From contig JBEBSD010000026.1 of assembly GCA_040394475.1 (NCBI GenBank), positions 10,758 through 74,757 of the forward strand: DNA of 64,000 nt. The letters run 5' to 3'. The position numbers and the translations under genes were made by a program. This document shows positions 52,265-60,950 of this stretch, piece after piece. The notes below the pieces were generated by a model. That model was not told where the DNA came from. It saw only the letters and a list, made by a program, of their open reading frames with translations, and searched no databases. The stretch is from JBEBSD01 sp040394475 (GTDB taxonomy: Bacteria > Bacteroidota > Bacteroidia > Cytophagales > Spirosomataceae). Position 1 is the stretch's first letter; every line of letters starts with the position of its first letter.

Positions 52265-52969
52265 ATGAAAAGTACGGAAACTCACGATAGCCAGTTTATC
52301 GTTCAGATTGCTAACGAAGATCACCTCCACTACGCGGAAACCATCTGTGCGGCAATGGAGGAAAGCGCTAAAATGCGTGGTACCGGCATTGCCAAGCGTT
52401 CGCCGGTTTACCTGATGGAGAAAATGATTGAAGGGAAAGCGATCATCGCCACCAACGTGGCCGGCGACTGGGTAGGCTTTTGTTATATTGAAACCTGGGA
52501 GCACGGTAAGTTTGTTGCCAACTCCGGCTTAATCGTACACCCGGATTTTCGTCAAAGCGGAATTGCGAAAGCGATTAAGTCCAAAGCATTTGAACTCTCA
52601 CGCGCCAAATATCCCCAGGCTAAAATTGTCGGGATCACCACAAGTCTGGCCGTTATGAAAATTAACTCCGATCTGGGTTATGAGCCCGTCACTTTTAACG
52701 AGCTGCCGGTGGAAGACGCCTTTTGGAAAGGGTGTGCGAGTTGTGTCAATTACGACGTACTCACCCGTACCAACCGGAAAAACTGTTTGTGTACCGGGAT
52801 GTTGTATGATCCGGAAAAAGAGAAAAAAACAGCCAAGCAGAGCTCCTGGAATTTCCTGAAGGAGTCCGCTTTATACGAGCGGTGGATGCGTATTAAGCAA
52901 CGCATTATGCTGCGAAGGAGCGATCAGGCCAAAAAGAAAAAAAGCGACGAGGTAACGCTGGTCCATTAA
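52265..52969 (+). CDS. GNAT-family acyltransferase, candidate N-acylglutamate synthase
   Basis: 234 residues from the ATG at 52265; an upstream TTG frame runs through the terminator hairpin and is rejected. GNAT fold in residues about 12-150: GDWVGFCYIETW, then the acyl-CoA loop region VHPDFRQSGIAKAIKSKAF. After the fold comes a Cys cluster, CASCVNYDVLTRTNRKNCLC, which could bind a metal, and then a basic tail. It is the first gene of the arginine operon and no ArgA or ArgJ is visible, so it very probably makes the N-acyl (acetyl or succinyl) glutamate that starts the pathway. The inference rests on context plus fold. Confidence 0.75.
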   Translation: MKSTETHDSQFIVQIANEDHLHYAETICAAMEESAKMRGTGIAKRSPVYLMEKMIEGKAIIATNVAGDWVGFCYIETWEHGKFVANSGLIVHPDFRQSGIAKAIKSKAFELSRAKYPQAKIVGITTSLAVMKINSDLGYEPVTFNELPVEDAFWKGCASCVNYDVLTRTNRKNCLCTGMLYDPEKEKKTAKQSSWNFLKESALYERWMRIKQRIMLRRSDQAKKKKSDEVTLVH

Positions 52970-53008
52970 GCAGGACCCTGCAGCACATCCCATTATCAAC
53001 TAATTCAT

Positions 53009-53051
53009 GACCTCGCCGACTGTTTTTTCAGTAATTTGGCGGGGTCTTTTT
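53009..53051 (+). terminator. Terminator between the GNAT gene and argG
   Basis: GACCTCGCC pairs with GGCGGGGTC (one G·T), followed by TTTTT. A -7 box for argG begins at its last T, so argG may be partly uncoupled from the GNAT gene. Confidence 0.7.
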
Positions 53052-53058
53052 AATTTTG
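53051..53058 (+). promoter_or_regulatory. -7 element for argG
   Basis: TAATTTTG, a perfect match, with TTTC at 53026-53029 (21-bp spacer). It lies 53 bp before the argG ATG. Confidence 0.55.
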
Positions 53059-53111
53059 AGTGTTTTATGCGGCTATTACCCGCAACCACCGGTAATTCAA
53101 ATTCAATTATA

Positions 53112-54314
53112 ATGTCTCAACCAAAAGTAGTTTTAGCGTTCAGCGGGGGATTGGACACCTCGTTTTGTGTCAAATATTTAAATGAAGATAAAGGCTACGA
53201 CGTCTATTCCGTTCTGGTAGATACCGGGGGATTTTCGCCGGAAGAACTGCAGGCCATTGAAGCCAATGCGTATGCGCTGGGAGTCAAACATCACACCACT
53301 GTTTCCAAGACAAAGGAATATTACGAGGATTGCATCAAATACCTGATTTTCGGCAATATCCTTAAAAACAATACCTATCCGCTCTCCGTAAGTGCAGAAC
53401 GTATTTTTCAGGCAGTAGCGGTTGCAGAATATGCCAAAGAGATCGGCGCCAATGCCATCGCGCACGGCAGCACGGGCGCCGGCAACGATCAGGTCCGCTT
53501 CGATATGGCCTTCCGGATCATCGCCCCTGATGCAGCAATCATTACGCCTATCCGCGATCTTAAATTATCGCGTGAAGCCGAAATCGAATACCTGACCCGG
53601 AAAGGAGTCGACAGGGCCTGGCACAAAGCAGCCTATAGTATTAACAAAGGACTTTGGGGCACTTCTGTAGGAGGGAAAGAGACGTTGACTTCCGACCAGT
53701 ACCTGCCGGAGGACGCATGGCCCACCCCGGTATCGAAAACAACGCCCGAAACCATTTCGCTTCAGTTTGAAAAAGGAGAACTGACGGGGCTGAACGGGGA
53801 GCAGTATCCTTCCTCCGTGGCCGTGATCCAGCAACTGACGGCAATCGCACAACCTTTTGGGATCGGGCGCGACATCCATGTCGGCGATACGATTATCGGC
53901 ATCAAAGGACGTGTCGGGTTTGAGGCCGCTGCGCCCCTGATTATTATCAAGGCGCACCATACCCTGGAAAAGCACGTGCTTACCGAACAGCAGTTGTACT
54001 GGAAAGAACAGCTGGCCAACTGGTACGGAAGCCTCCTGCACAAAGGACAGTTCGTGGAGCCCGTGATGCGGAATATCGAAACCTTCCTGACGGATACCCA
54101 GCACCATGTTTCCGGTACGGTCCATGTGCACCTTGCGCCCTATCGCTTCCATGTGGAGGGGATCCAATCGGCTTACGACCTGATGTCTCCGGTATTCGGA
54201 AGTTATGGGGAGATGAACAATGCCTGGAGCGGCGACGATGTACGCGGTTTCTCGAAAATAGCCTCGAACCAGCCGATGATTTACGAAAAGATAACGAAGC
54301 TGGCCGGGGTGTGA
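53112..54314 (+). CDS. argG: Argininosuccinate synthase
   Basis: 400 residues from the ATG at 53112; the frame is open upstream through the promoter and terminator, which cannot be coding. Joins citrulline and aspartate with ATP. The N-terminal ATP loop is AFSGGLDTSFC. Further marks: AHGSTGAGNDQVRFD, DREAEIEYL-like KLSREAEIEYL, NKGLWGTSVGGKETL and the tetramer-forming C-terminus VEGIQSAYDLMSPVFGSYGE. The length is typical. The spacer to argC holds GATCAGCTATCGG repeats. Confidence 0.97.
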   Translation: MSQPKVVLAFSGGLDTSFCVKYLNEDKGYDVYSVLVDTGGFSPEELQAIEANAYALGVKHHTTVSKTKEYYEDCIKYLIFGNILKNNTYPLSVSAERIFQAVAVAEYAKEIGANAIAHGSTGAGNDQVRFDMAFRIIAPDAAIITPIRDLKLSREAEIEYLTRKGVDRAWHKAAYSINKGLWGTSVGGKETLTSDQYLPEDAWPTPVSKTTPETISLQFEKGELTGLNGEQYPSSVAVIQQLTAIAQPFGIGRDIHVGDTIIGIKGRVGFEAAAPLIIIKAHHTLEKHVLTEQQLYWKEQLANWYGSLLHKGQFVEPVMRNIETFLTDTQHHVSGTVHVHLAPYRFHVEGIQSAYDLMSPVFGSYGEMNNAWSGDDVRGFSKIASNQPMIYEKITKLAGV

Positions 54315-54324
54315 GGGTGGCGGC

Positions 54325-54380
54325 GATCAGCTATCGGAAATCAGCTATCGGAAATCGGCTGTCGGATTACGCATAAGCCA
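54325..54380. repeat. Degenerate GATCAGCTATCGG array
   Basis: Units such as ATCAGCTATCGGAA and ATCGGCTGTCGG repeat about three to four times after the argG stop. They resemble the array at 32948-33110. Confidence 0.7.
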
Positions 54381-54523
54381 ACGCCGGGCGGCTGATCGCT
54401 GATAACTTTTTAAAGATGAAATGACCATGAAGCTGTTAGGTTTTAGCAGCACACAAACCGGCCGATGAATAAGGCGGCCCGCCGGGCGGCTAATGCCCAA
54501 TAGTTCAAACCTTTTTGATAGAA

Positions 54524-55522
54524 ATGAAAGCAGATGATATAACAGTCCGGGTAGGTATTATTGGTGCGGCCGGGTATACGGGTGGCGAGCTCCTCCGGAT
54601 ACTTCTTAATCACCCCAATACTTCCCTGGCCTTTGCCCATAGCAACAGCCAGGGCGGAAAGAAAATTTACCAGACCCACACCGACCTCCTGGGCGATACG
54701 GAACTTGAATTTACGGCAGCTCCTTTTTCAGAGCTGGTTACGCTGCTCTCGCCCGGCGGCGTGCTGTTTCTCTGTTCCGGCCATGGGCTTTCGAAAAAAT
54801 TCCTGGAAGAAAACAGCCTCCCGGAAGATGTTAACGTTATTGATCTCAGTACCGATTTTCGGGATGAATCGCATGGATTCGTCTATGGATTGCCGGAGCT
54901 GCAGCGGGACCTCATCCGCCCCGCAAACAAAATTGCCAATCCGGGATGTTTCGCGACCACCATCGAACTGGCCGTTCTCCCGCTGGCTGCTGACGGACTG
55001 CTGCACCATCCCCTGCATGTGAGTGCCGTTACCGGAAGTACCGGCGCCGGCCAGGCCCTGAGCGCCACTACCCACTTTTCATGGCGGAACAATAACCTGT
55101 CTGTTTACAAGGCTTTTACCCACCAACACCTGACCGAAATTAACATGACGCTGGGCAAGCTGCAGCAGGGTTTCCAACAGCCGGTCAATTTTGTTCCCTA
55201 CCGGGGTGATTTCGCCCGTGGCATTATGGCCAACGTCTATACCGGCTATTCCGGAACCGTGGAAGAAGCGGTTTCACTTTACCGGGACTTCTATACTTCG
55301 CATCCGTTTACCCATGTCAGTCCAACCCCGATTGACCTGAAGCAGGTAGTGAACACGAACAAATGCCTCCTGCACCTCCAGGTACATGAGGGTCAGCTGC
55401 TGATTTCGTCAATTACCGATAACCTGACCAAAGGCGCCTCCGGACAGGCCGTTCAGAATATGAACCTCTTATCCGGCTTACCTGAAACCACCGGTCTTCG
55501 TCTGAAAGCACCGGCCTTTTAA
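54524..55522 (+). CDS. argC: N-acyl-gamma-glutamyl-phosphate reductase
   Basis: 332 residues from the ATG at 54524 (an upstream TTG is not favoured). Reduces N-acylglutamyl-phosphate to the semialdehyde with NADPH. Rossmann motif GIIGAAGYTGGELLRIL. Active-site Cys in NPGCFATTIEL and TGSTGAGQALS. Catalytic His in KAFTHQHLTEI. Follows argG after a repeat-containing spacer and precedes argD by 22 bp. Confidence 0.97.
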   Translation: MKADDITVRVGIIGAAGYTGGELLRILLNHPNTSLAFAHSNSQGGKKIYQTHTDLLGDTELEFTAAPFSELVTLLSPGGVLFLCSGHGLSKKFLEENSLPEDVNVIDLSTDFRDESHGFVYGLPELQRDLIRPANKIANPGCFATTIELAVLPLAADGLLHHPLHVSAVTGSTGAGQALSATTHFSWRNNNLSVYKAFTHQHLTEINMTLGKLQQGFQQPVNFVPYRGDFARGIMANVYTGYSGTVEEAVSLYRDFYTSHPFTHVSPTPIDLKQVVNTNKCLLHLQVHEGQLLISSITDNLTKGASGQAVQNMNLLSGLPETTGLRLKAPAF

Positions 55523-55544
55523 CCACTCTTATTTCGAACAGCTT

Positions 55545-56681
55545 ATGTCATCCTTATTTGATGTTTATCCCCTTTATGATATTGAACCGGTAAAGGCCCA
55601 GGGCAGCTACCTTTGGGACAAGGACGGAACACAGTACGTTGATTTGTACGGGGGACATGCCGTGATCTCCATAGGGCACTCCCATCCTCATTACGTATCC
55701 AAACTCACCCGGCAGCTCGGGGCGATTGGTTTCTACTCCAATTCGGTCAAAATTCCGCTTCAGCAGGAACTGGCGGAGCAGCTGGGAGCGCTTTCGGGCT
55801 ATCCTGATTACAGCCTTTTCCTGGTGAACTCGGGCGCGGAAGCCAATGAGAATGCCCTCAAATTAGCCTCTTTCCATACCGGCCGCAAAAAAGTGATCGC
55901 TTTCCGAAATGCATTTCATGGCCGGACAGCCGGCGCGGTGGCGGTCACCGACAACCCTGCCATTGTGGCGCCCGTTAATTATAACGAGCATGTGACCTTC
56001 CTGCCCTTTAACGATGCCGAAGCTGCCCGACAGGCGATCACAGACGAAATCGCGGCAGTGATTGTTGAAGGAATTCAGGGTGTCGGCGGGATTCAGGTAG
56101 CATCGGATCCCTTCCTGGAGGCGCTCCGCCGCAAATGCGATGAAACCGGGGCCGTGCTGATCCTGGACAGCGTACAATGCGGGTACGGCCGTTCGGGAAA
56201 ATTCTTTTCACATCAATACAGCGGCATCCATCCCGATCTGATGACCATGGCCAAGGGAATGGGAAATGGCTTCCCGATCGGAGGCGTGCTCATTTCACCT
56301 AAATTCAAAGCGAGCCACGGATTATTGGGTACGACGTTTGGCGGAAACCACCTGGCCTGTGCCGCCGGAGTGGCCGTACTGGAGGTGATCCGCGATGAAA
56401 ACCTGCTGGAGCATGCCACACAGATGGGAGAATACCTTATGAACGGAATTCGTGAAATCGGCGGATACAAGGAACTACGGGGCCGCGGCCTCATGATTGG
56501 GATTGAATACGATTTCCCGGTAAAAGCCTTACGCCATAACCTCTTGTTTACGCATAAATTGTTTACCGGGGTTGCCGGAGCGCACACCATCCGTTTGCTG
56601 CCTTCTTTAGCACTTCAGAAGACGGAAGCCGATCGTTTTCTGGAGGCGCTTTCCAAGGAACGGGAACTGCAGCCGGCCTGA
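55545..56681 (+). CDS. argD: Acylornithine aminotransferase
   Basis: 378 residues. PLP-dependent class III aminotransferase that converts the N-acyl semialdehyde to N-acylornithine. Features: YLWDKDGTQYVDLYGGHAVISIGHSHP, LVNSGAEANENALKLA, AFHGRTAGA, the PLP aspartate in VLILDSVQCGYGRSGKFF, and the Schiff-base Lys in MTMAKGMGNGFPIGGVL. The product acts on acetyl or succinyl forms. Translation begins 22 bp after argC. A hairpin-rich spacer of 156 bp separates it from argF'. Confidence 0.96.
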   Translation: MSSLFDVYPLYDIEPVKAQGSYLWDKDGTQYVDLYGGHAVISIGHSHPHYVSKLTRQLGAIGFYSNSVKIPLQQELAEQLGALSGYPDYSLFLVNSGAEANENALKLASFHTGRKKVIAFRNAFHGRTAGAVAVTDNPAIVAPVNYNEHVTFLPFNDAEAARQAITDEIAAVIVEGIQGVGGIQVASDPFLEALRRKCDETGAVLILDSVQCGYGRSGKFFSHQYSGIHPDLMTMAKGMGNGFPIGGVLISPKFKASHGLLGTTFGGNHLACAAGVAVLEVIRDENLLEHATQMGEYLMNGIREIGGYKELRGRGLMIGIEYDFPVKALRHNLLFTHKLFTGVAGAHTIRLLPSLALQKTEADRFLEALSKERELQPA

Positions 56682-56685
56682 CCGG

Positions 56686-56723
56686 ATTGGGCAGACTTTC
56701 AAAAAAGTTAGCCCAATCTGCCC
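56686..56723 (+). promoter_or_regulatory. Intercistronic hairpin with two alternative pairings
   Basis: ATTGGGC (56686-56692) pairs with GCCCAAT (56711-56717), and inside it ACTTT pairs with AAAGT. Alternatively GGGCAGA (56689-56695) pairs with TCTGCCC (56717-56723). The two exclude each other. No T-run follows, so it is an mRNA processing/stability element or a partial terminator. Confidence 0.45.
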
Positions 56724-56837
56724 CCCTCTCTGCATTTGTTTATGCAAAAACCAGGATTGCTTATTAATTTAGCGCCCATTCTTCACCAAAGTAAAAGATC
56801 CTTTTGATTTGTTACTTTAAAAGAAATTAAAACCCGC

Positions 56838-57785
56838 ATGCATCATTTTTTCTCAATACACGACGTAAACAACCTGGATCACCTGGTCAGGAGTGCCCTG
56901 GAAGCTAAGAAGGCCCCTTTCGGCAACCAACACCTCGGCAAGAACAAAACCATCGGGCTCCTCTTTTTTAATGCCAGTTTCAGAACCCGCTTAAGCACCC
57001 AAAAAGCGGCCCAGAACCTTGGAATGAATGTCATTGTCCTCAATGTCGGCCAGGATAGCTGGGGCCTCGAAATGGAAGAAGGCGTGGTGATGAACGGCGA
57101 TAAGGCCGAACATGTGAAAGAAGCCGCGGCGGTTATCGGACGGTACTGCGATGTCATCGGCATTCGTGCATTTGCGGGCCTGAAAGACCGCGAAAAAGAC
57201 TATTCCGAGGTGGTTTTCCGTCAATTTGAAAAATATGCAGGCGTCCCGGTCGTCAACCTGGAATCGGCCACGCGCCATCCCCTCCAATCGCTTGCCGACT
57301 GTATGACCATCGAAGCGTATAAACCCCGGAAAACGCCGAAAGTGGTGCTTACCTGGCTACCGCAATTCAAGCCGCTGCCGCAGGCCGTTGCGAATTCCTT
57401 TTCTGAATGGATGCAGAAGGCGGATGTGGAATTTGTAATCACCCACCCGGAAGGCTATAACCTCTCCCCAGAGTTTACGGGCGATACACCCATTCTCCAC
57501 GACCAGCGCGAAGCCTTCCGCGGAGCCGATTTCATTTACGGCAAGAACTGGTCTTCATATGACACGTACGGGCAGGTACTGACAACCGGGGAAGACTGGG
57601 TCGTCACGGAAGAAAAAATGAAGCTGACCGATAACGGCAGATTTATGCACTGTCTTCCCGTTCGTCGTAATCTGAAAGTTACGGACGAAGTCCTGGATGG
57701 TCCGCGGTCACTGGTCATTGAACAGGCGGCCAACCGGGAATGGGCGGCGCAGGCAGTCCTGCAAACAATCCTGACAGGGCTGTAG
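56838..57785 (+). CDS. argF': N-acylornithine (probably N-succinylornithine) carbamoyltransferase
   Basis: 315 residues. Carbamoylates N-acylornithine, as opposed to free ornithine, in the variant arginine pathway of Bacteroidota. Carbamoyl-phosphate site ASFRTRLS (Ser47-Arg51), ATRHPLQSLADCMTIEAY and HCLPVRRN are present. The close resemblance to the Bacteroides fragilis succinylornithine enzyme (recalled, not searched) includes FITHPEGY-type VITHPEGYNL and IYGKNWSSYD. At the position that separates acetyl- from succinyl-ornithine enzymes (Glu92 in Xanthomonas, Pro90 in B. fragilis), this protein has Ala90 (motif NGDKAEH). Last gene of the arginine block. Confidence 0.93.
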   Translation: MHHFFSIHDVNNLDHLVRSALEAKKAPFGNQHLGKNKTIGLLFFNASFRTRLSTQKAAQNLGMNVIVLNVGQDSWGLEMEEGVVMNGDKAEHVKEAAAVIGRYCDVIGIRAFAGLKDREKDYSEVVFRQFEKYAGVPVVNLESATRHPLQSLADCMTIEAYKPRKTPKVVLTWLPQFKPLPQAVANSFSEWMQKADVEFVITHPEGYNLSPEFTGDTPILHDQREAFRGADFIYGKNWSSYDTYGQVLTTGEDWVVTEEKMKLTDNGRFMHCLPVRRNLKVTDEVLDGPRSLVIEQAANREWAAQAVLQTILTGL

Positions 57786-57794
57786 CAACCAGAT

Positions 57795-58367
57795 TTACCT
57801 GCCTATATCTTCTGTATACCGGCGCGGATCGTATCCTTTTGCAAAAAGCGGGTATTGATCAAAAATTTTCCGGACCACATTCCGGTAGTAATTGTTAGGA
57901 TTGGTTTGCTCCCCGAGAATACCCGAAGCATATCCTCTCCACACCACCTGGTCGGAGCCGGCATCAATCAATGAAACAATCAGTGTTCCCTTCTCCAGTG
58001 CATATTTCACGGGTTCATAGCGGAAACTATCGTTTTCGGTATCCACCCAGGTTTTAATGACGGGCTGCATGTACCCCTGGTACCGGAGGTTGTCATAGAA
58101 AATCCCGTAATTGACCAGCAACGTCGGGCCGTCCGCCGTTAATTTGTAACCGCGTGCCTGCATCTGACGCCTGATGGCTTCGTAAATCTCCGTACACAGA
58201 CTGTTGGTATCCCTCTCACATTCCAAAAAGGTGTAGGTGGTGTAACTTTTAAAATTGGTTTCGTAGCTATAATCATGTTCGACAAAAACCTTTCTGGCGT
58301 TGGAACAACCCGCCACTACAAACAGGGCAGCTACAAATGCAACATAGCGTAATTTTGACCTTACCAT
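57795..58367 (-). CDS. DUF4136 lipoprotein
   Basis: 190 residues. The signal ends in the lipobox VVAGC. The mature part is a DUF4136 domain: YETNFKSYTTYTFLEC, IYEAIRRQMQARGYKLTADGPTLLVNYGIFYD, GTLIVSLIDAGSDQVVWRGYASG and a C-terminal VRKIFDQYPL. Typical of periplasmic or outer-membrane lipoproteins of unknown function in Bacteroidota and Proteobacteria. It converges on argF' with only 9 bp between stops and is not part of that operon. Confidence 0.88.
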   Translation of the reverse strand: MVRSKLRYVAFVAALFVVAGCSNARKVFVEHDYSYETNFKSYTTYTFLECERDTNSLCTEIYEAIRRQMQARGYKLTADGPTLLVNYGIFYDNLRYQGYMQPVIKTWVDTENDSFRYEPVKYALEKGTLIVSLIDAGSDQVVWRGYASGILGEQTNPNNYYRNVVRKIFDQYPLFAKGYDPRRYTEDIGR

Positions 58368-58480
58368 ACGAAAAATTTAGACACTGTTTCAAACTGGACT
58401 GCGGAACAGAGTAAAACTAAACAAACTCAAGGCAAATGTCAATCATTCAATAGATTATTTCGAAAAACTTCCACCTGGCA

Positions 58481-59515
58481 TCAATTTTGATAATACAGAA
58501 TCGCTGCCGCTATCGCCGCCTTGCTTACCGCAATATCGTACGTGCAGTTCCCCGCTCCGGCCAGCAAAGAGAACCGTACTTCCCTGCCCCTATTCTTTTT
58601 GTCCTGGCGGGTCAACCCGATAATAGGTTCGATATCTTCCGGCCGGATCGTCACCTTGCCATAAACAGCAAAAAGAAACTCTTCTATTTCCATCAACGTC
58701 GCCTTCGTGATCATTTTTTTCCGGTACGCCAGGTAACTCTCCATGATCATCCCCACTGCGATGGCTTCTCCATGCAGCAGTTGCTCCGGTTTGGGTTTTC
58801 CGAGAAACCAGGTCTCAACGGCATGTCCGAGCGTATGACCGAAATTCAAAATCTTCCGCAAACCGCGTTCCTTCGGGTCCTCTGCCACTACCCGCTGTTT
58901 GATCGCCACCGAGTGTGCAATCAGATCCGCCCAATCCTGCTCTTCCATGTCCTTTTTCCGGACCTCGTCCCACTTGGCTCCGTCGGCAATCAGGCAATGC
59001 TTAATAATCTCGGCAAACCCGGACCGCAACTCCCGCTGCGACAGGGTTTGGAGGAACAACGGGTCAATCAGCACACGTACCGGCAATGTAAATACCCCCA
59101 GGTGGTTCTTAAGTCCCTTAAAATCGATTCCCAGTTTGCCCCCGACACTGGCGTCCACCTGCGACAACAGCGTGGTAGGAACCTGGATAAAATCGATCCC
59201 GCGCTTATAGGTAGCTGCGCAAAACCCGCCCATGTCACCGATTACCCCTCCTCCCAGATTGATCACCAGCGCATGACGATCCAGTTCGGCCTCTGTCATG
59301 GCGCTCCATATTTCCTCACAGGTAGCCAGGGTTTTATGCACTTCTCCACTCGCTATAGTGACTAGCCGGTGTTTGGGGAGCAATGGTTTTAACCGGGGAT
59401 AGCAATGGCGCCGTGTCAGGGTGTCGGCAATCACAAAAATGCCGGAATACGAATGCGTTTCCAGAAAGCCGGGTAAGCTTTCTGTCAATGGACCGATTAT
59501 TACAGAGGTACTCAT
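58481..59515 (-). CDS. aroB: 3-dehydroquinate synthase
   Basis: 344 residues. Converts DAHP to 3-dehydroquinate with catalytic NAD+, the second step of the shikimate pathway. NAD and zinc motifs: ALVINLGGGVIGDMGGFCAATYKRGIDFIQVPTTLL, DASVGGKLGIDFKGLKNHLGVF, ELRSGFAEIIKHCLIAD (Zn Glu), and LNFGHTLGHAVE plus LHGEAIAVGM (Zn His residues). The length is near the family's 345-365. It is monocistronic with its own -7 box. Confidence 0.97.
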   Translation of the reverse strand: MSTSVIIGPLTESLPGFLETHSYSGIFVIADTLTRRHCYPRLKPLLPKHRLVTIASGEVHKTLATCEEIWSAMTEAELDRHALVINLGGGVIGDMGGFCAATYKRGIDFIQVPTTLLSQVDASVGGKLGIDFKGLKNHLGVFTLPVRVLIDPLFLQTLSQRELRSGFAEIIKHCLIADGAKWDEVRKKDMEEQDWADLIAHSVAIKQRVVAEDPKERGLRKILNFGHTLGHAVETWFLGKPKPEQLLHGEAIAVGMIMESYLAYRKKMITKATLMEIEEFLFAVYGKVTIRPEDIEPIIGLTRQDKKNRGREVRFSLLAGAGNCTYDIAVSKAAIAAAILYYQN

Positions 59516-59840
59516 GGAAATCTGTTAAGTAAAGAATGGCAAAGATAATTCTTTGACCGACGCTTTTAGCGGAAAACGGCCGGGATCATCTAAATTTCAC
59601 GCTTTTCGGGCAAAAAATCGCACGCAGGAGAGGGAATCCCGCACCTGCCCGCTGCCTTCCGGTTGCGATGGCAATTTTAGTCACAACAGGAGAGCACAGG
59701 ACACAAAAAAAAGGCTATTTAATCAAATTTGAGTGATACATTAGCGGTCAGCTTCCGGTTGTCCGCTATCAGCGGCCGGTCATGAAACCAATGCCGGTGA
59801 CCTGGTCGTTATCGCCTTATACCTTTTTACAACAAATGAT
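59516..59840. other. Divergent region between aroB and the rhamnose genes
   Basis: 325 bp without a gene. It carries the aroB -7 box (59540-59547, minus strand), a TACCTTTT box at 59820-59827 that is very close to the rhaM start, and an imperfect inverted repeat around CCGCTATCAGCGG (59763-59775) that could be an operator. No transcription-factor gene is present. Confidence 0.5.
59540..59547 (-). promoter_or_regulatory. -7 element for aroB
   Basis: On the minus strand TATCTTTG, a perfect TAnnTTTG match, 24 bp upstream of the aroB ATG. Confidence 0.6.
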
Positions 59841-60155
59841 ATGCACAGAAAAGCGTTCAAAATGCAACTCTATCCTGGTTTTGAGGCTGAATACAAACGC
59901 AGGCACGATACGATCTGGCCCGAGCTGCAGGAATTATTAAAAAATTCAGGAATCAGTAATTATTCCATTTTTCTCGACCCCGAAACGCTCACGCTATGGG
60001 GAGTAATGGATGTTGCCGACGAAGAAGCGCAGGCCGGTCTGCCACAGCACCCTGTCATGCAGCGCTGGTGGGCCTATATGAAGGACATCATGGCCAGCAA
60101 TCCGGATAATTCGCCGGTAAGTACACCGCTGCAGCCTGTTTTCTTCATGCCCTGA
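59841..60155 (+). CDS. rhaM: L-rhamnose mutarotase
   Basis: 104 residues. Interconverts the alpha and beta anomers of L-rhamnose so that the isomerase meets its preferred form. Family marks: RKAFKMQLYPGFEAEYKRRHDTIWPEL (catalytic His of RHDxIWPEL), SNYSIFLDPETLTLWGVMDV, MQRWWAYMKDIM and the C-terminal PLQPVFFMP. The length is the usual 104. First gene of a plus-strand rhamnose catabolic run. Confidence 0.96.
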   Translation: MHRKAFKMQLYPGFEAEYKRRHDTIWPELQELLKNSGISNYSIFLDPETLTLWGVMDVADEEAQAGLPQHPVMQRWWAYMKDIMASNPDNSPVSTPLQPVFFMP

Positions 60156-60193
60156 CGAACCCCATCTTCATCACGCCGCTCACCTGGAAAACC

Positions 60194-60895
60194 ATGACGA
60201 AAGTAAGCAAAATAGCCCTATGGATAGTAATAGCGGGTACAACGGTCGCCTGTAACAAGGTCAGCTATCAGGCCATCGCTCCCCCCTGGGAGCCCGCTTA
60301 CGCACTCGACCGTTACGAAAAAACTGTACAGGAATACGAAACCCTGGATCAGGAAAACCAGCCCCCCCGCGACGGTATTGTGTTTATCGGAAGTTCCAGT
60401 TTTACCCTTTGGAAAAATGCCCCCGATGACCTGGCCCCTTTGCCGGTTATTAACCGGGGCTTCGGTGGCTCCACCTTCCCCGAAGTCGTTCATTACCTCG
60501 ACCGGACGGTATTTAAGTACCATCCCAAAGCGGTAGTGGTGTACTGTGAAAACGATCTGTTCACCAATACGCCTAAAACACCGGAACAAACCCGGGATGA
60601 ATATGTGAAAATGGTACAGAAAATCAGAGAGAAGCTGCCCAAAGCCACCATTTATTACGTGTCGATGAAGCCTTCCCCCTCCCGGTGGAACCGCTGGGAA
60701 GAGGTGAAAAAAGTAAACGACCTTATTCACGCGTTCATCCGCGGGGACCGTCGCCAGGAATACATCGATATCACACAGGTAATGCTTTCGGACGGGCGTC
60801 CGGACGGGAGTATTTTCCTGAAGGACAGTCTGCACATGAATGCAGAAGGTTACAAACGCTGGACGGCCGTTATGAAGCCCATCCTGGCCCCATAA
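60194..60895 (+). CDS. SGNH/GDSL-type hydrolase, lipoprotein
   Basis: 233 residues. The signal ends in a lipobox (TVAC). SGNH blocks: nucleophile Ser in FIGSSSFTLW, Gly in NRGFGGSTF, Asn in YCENDLF, and Asp/His in LKDSLHMNAEGY. Probably an extracytoplasmic carbohydrate esterase. Its position between rhaM and rhaI, 38 bp after rhaM and 55 bp before rhaI, suggests it removes acyl groups from rhamnose-containing glycans such as acetylated rhamnogalacturonan, but that is inference. Confidence 0.87.
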   Translation: MTKVSKIALWIVIAGTTVACNKVSYQAIAPPWEPAYALDRYEKTVQEYETLDQENQPPRDGIVFIGSSSFTLWKNAPDDLAPLPVINRGFGGSTFPEVVHYLDRTVFKYHPKAVVVYCENDLFTNTPKTPEQTRDEYVKMVQKIREKLPKATIYYVSMKPSPSRWNRWEEVKKVNDLIHAFIRGDRRQEYIDITQVMLSDGRPDGSIFLKDSLHMNAEGYKRWTAVMKPILAP

Positions 60896-60950
60896 CCGTG
60901 AGCCTGTCCTGCATTGAAATTAAATTAACCAACAAAGCAATACGATTACA

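Noticed and set aside
54421..54468. A second possible leader peptide before argC, ending Gly-Arg-stop
   Set aside because: A single Arg codon, no following terminator, and it lies in repeat-derived sequence.
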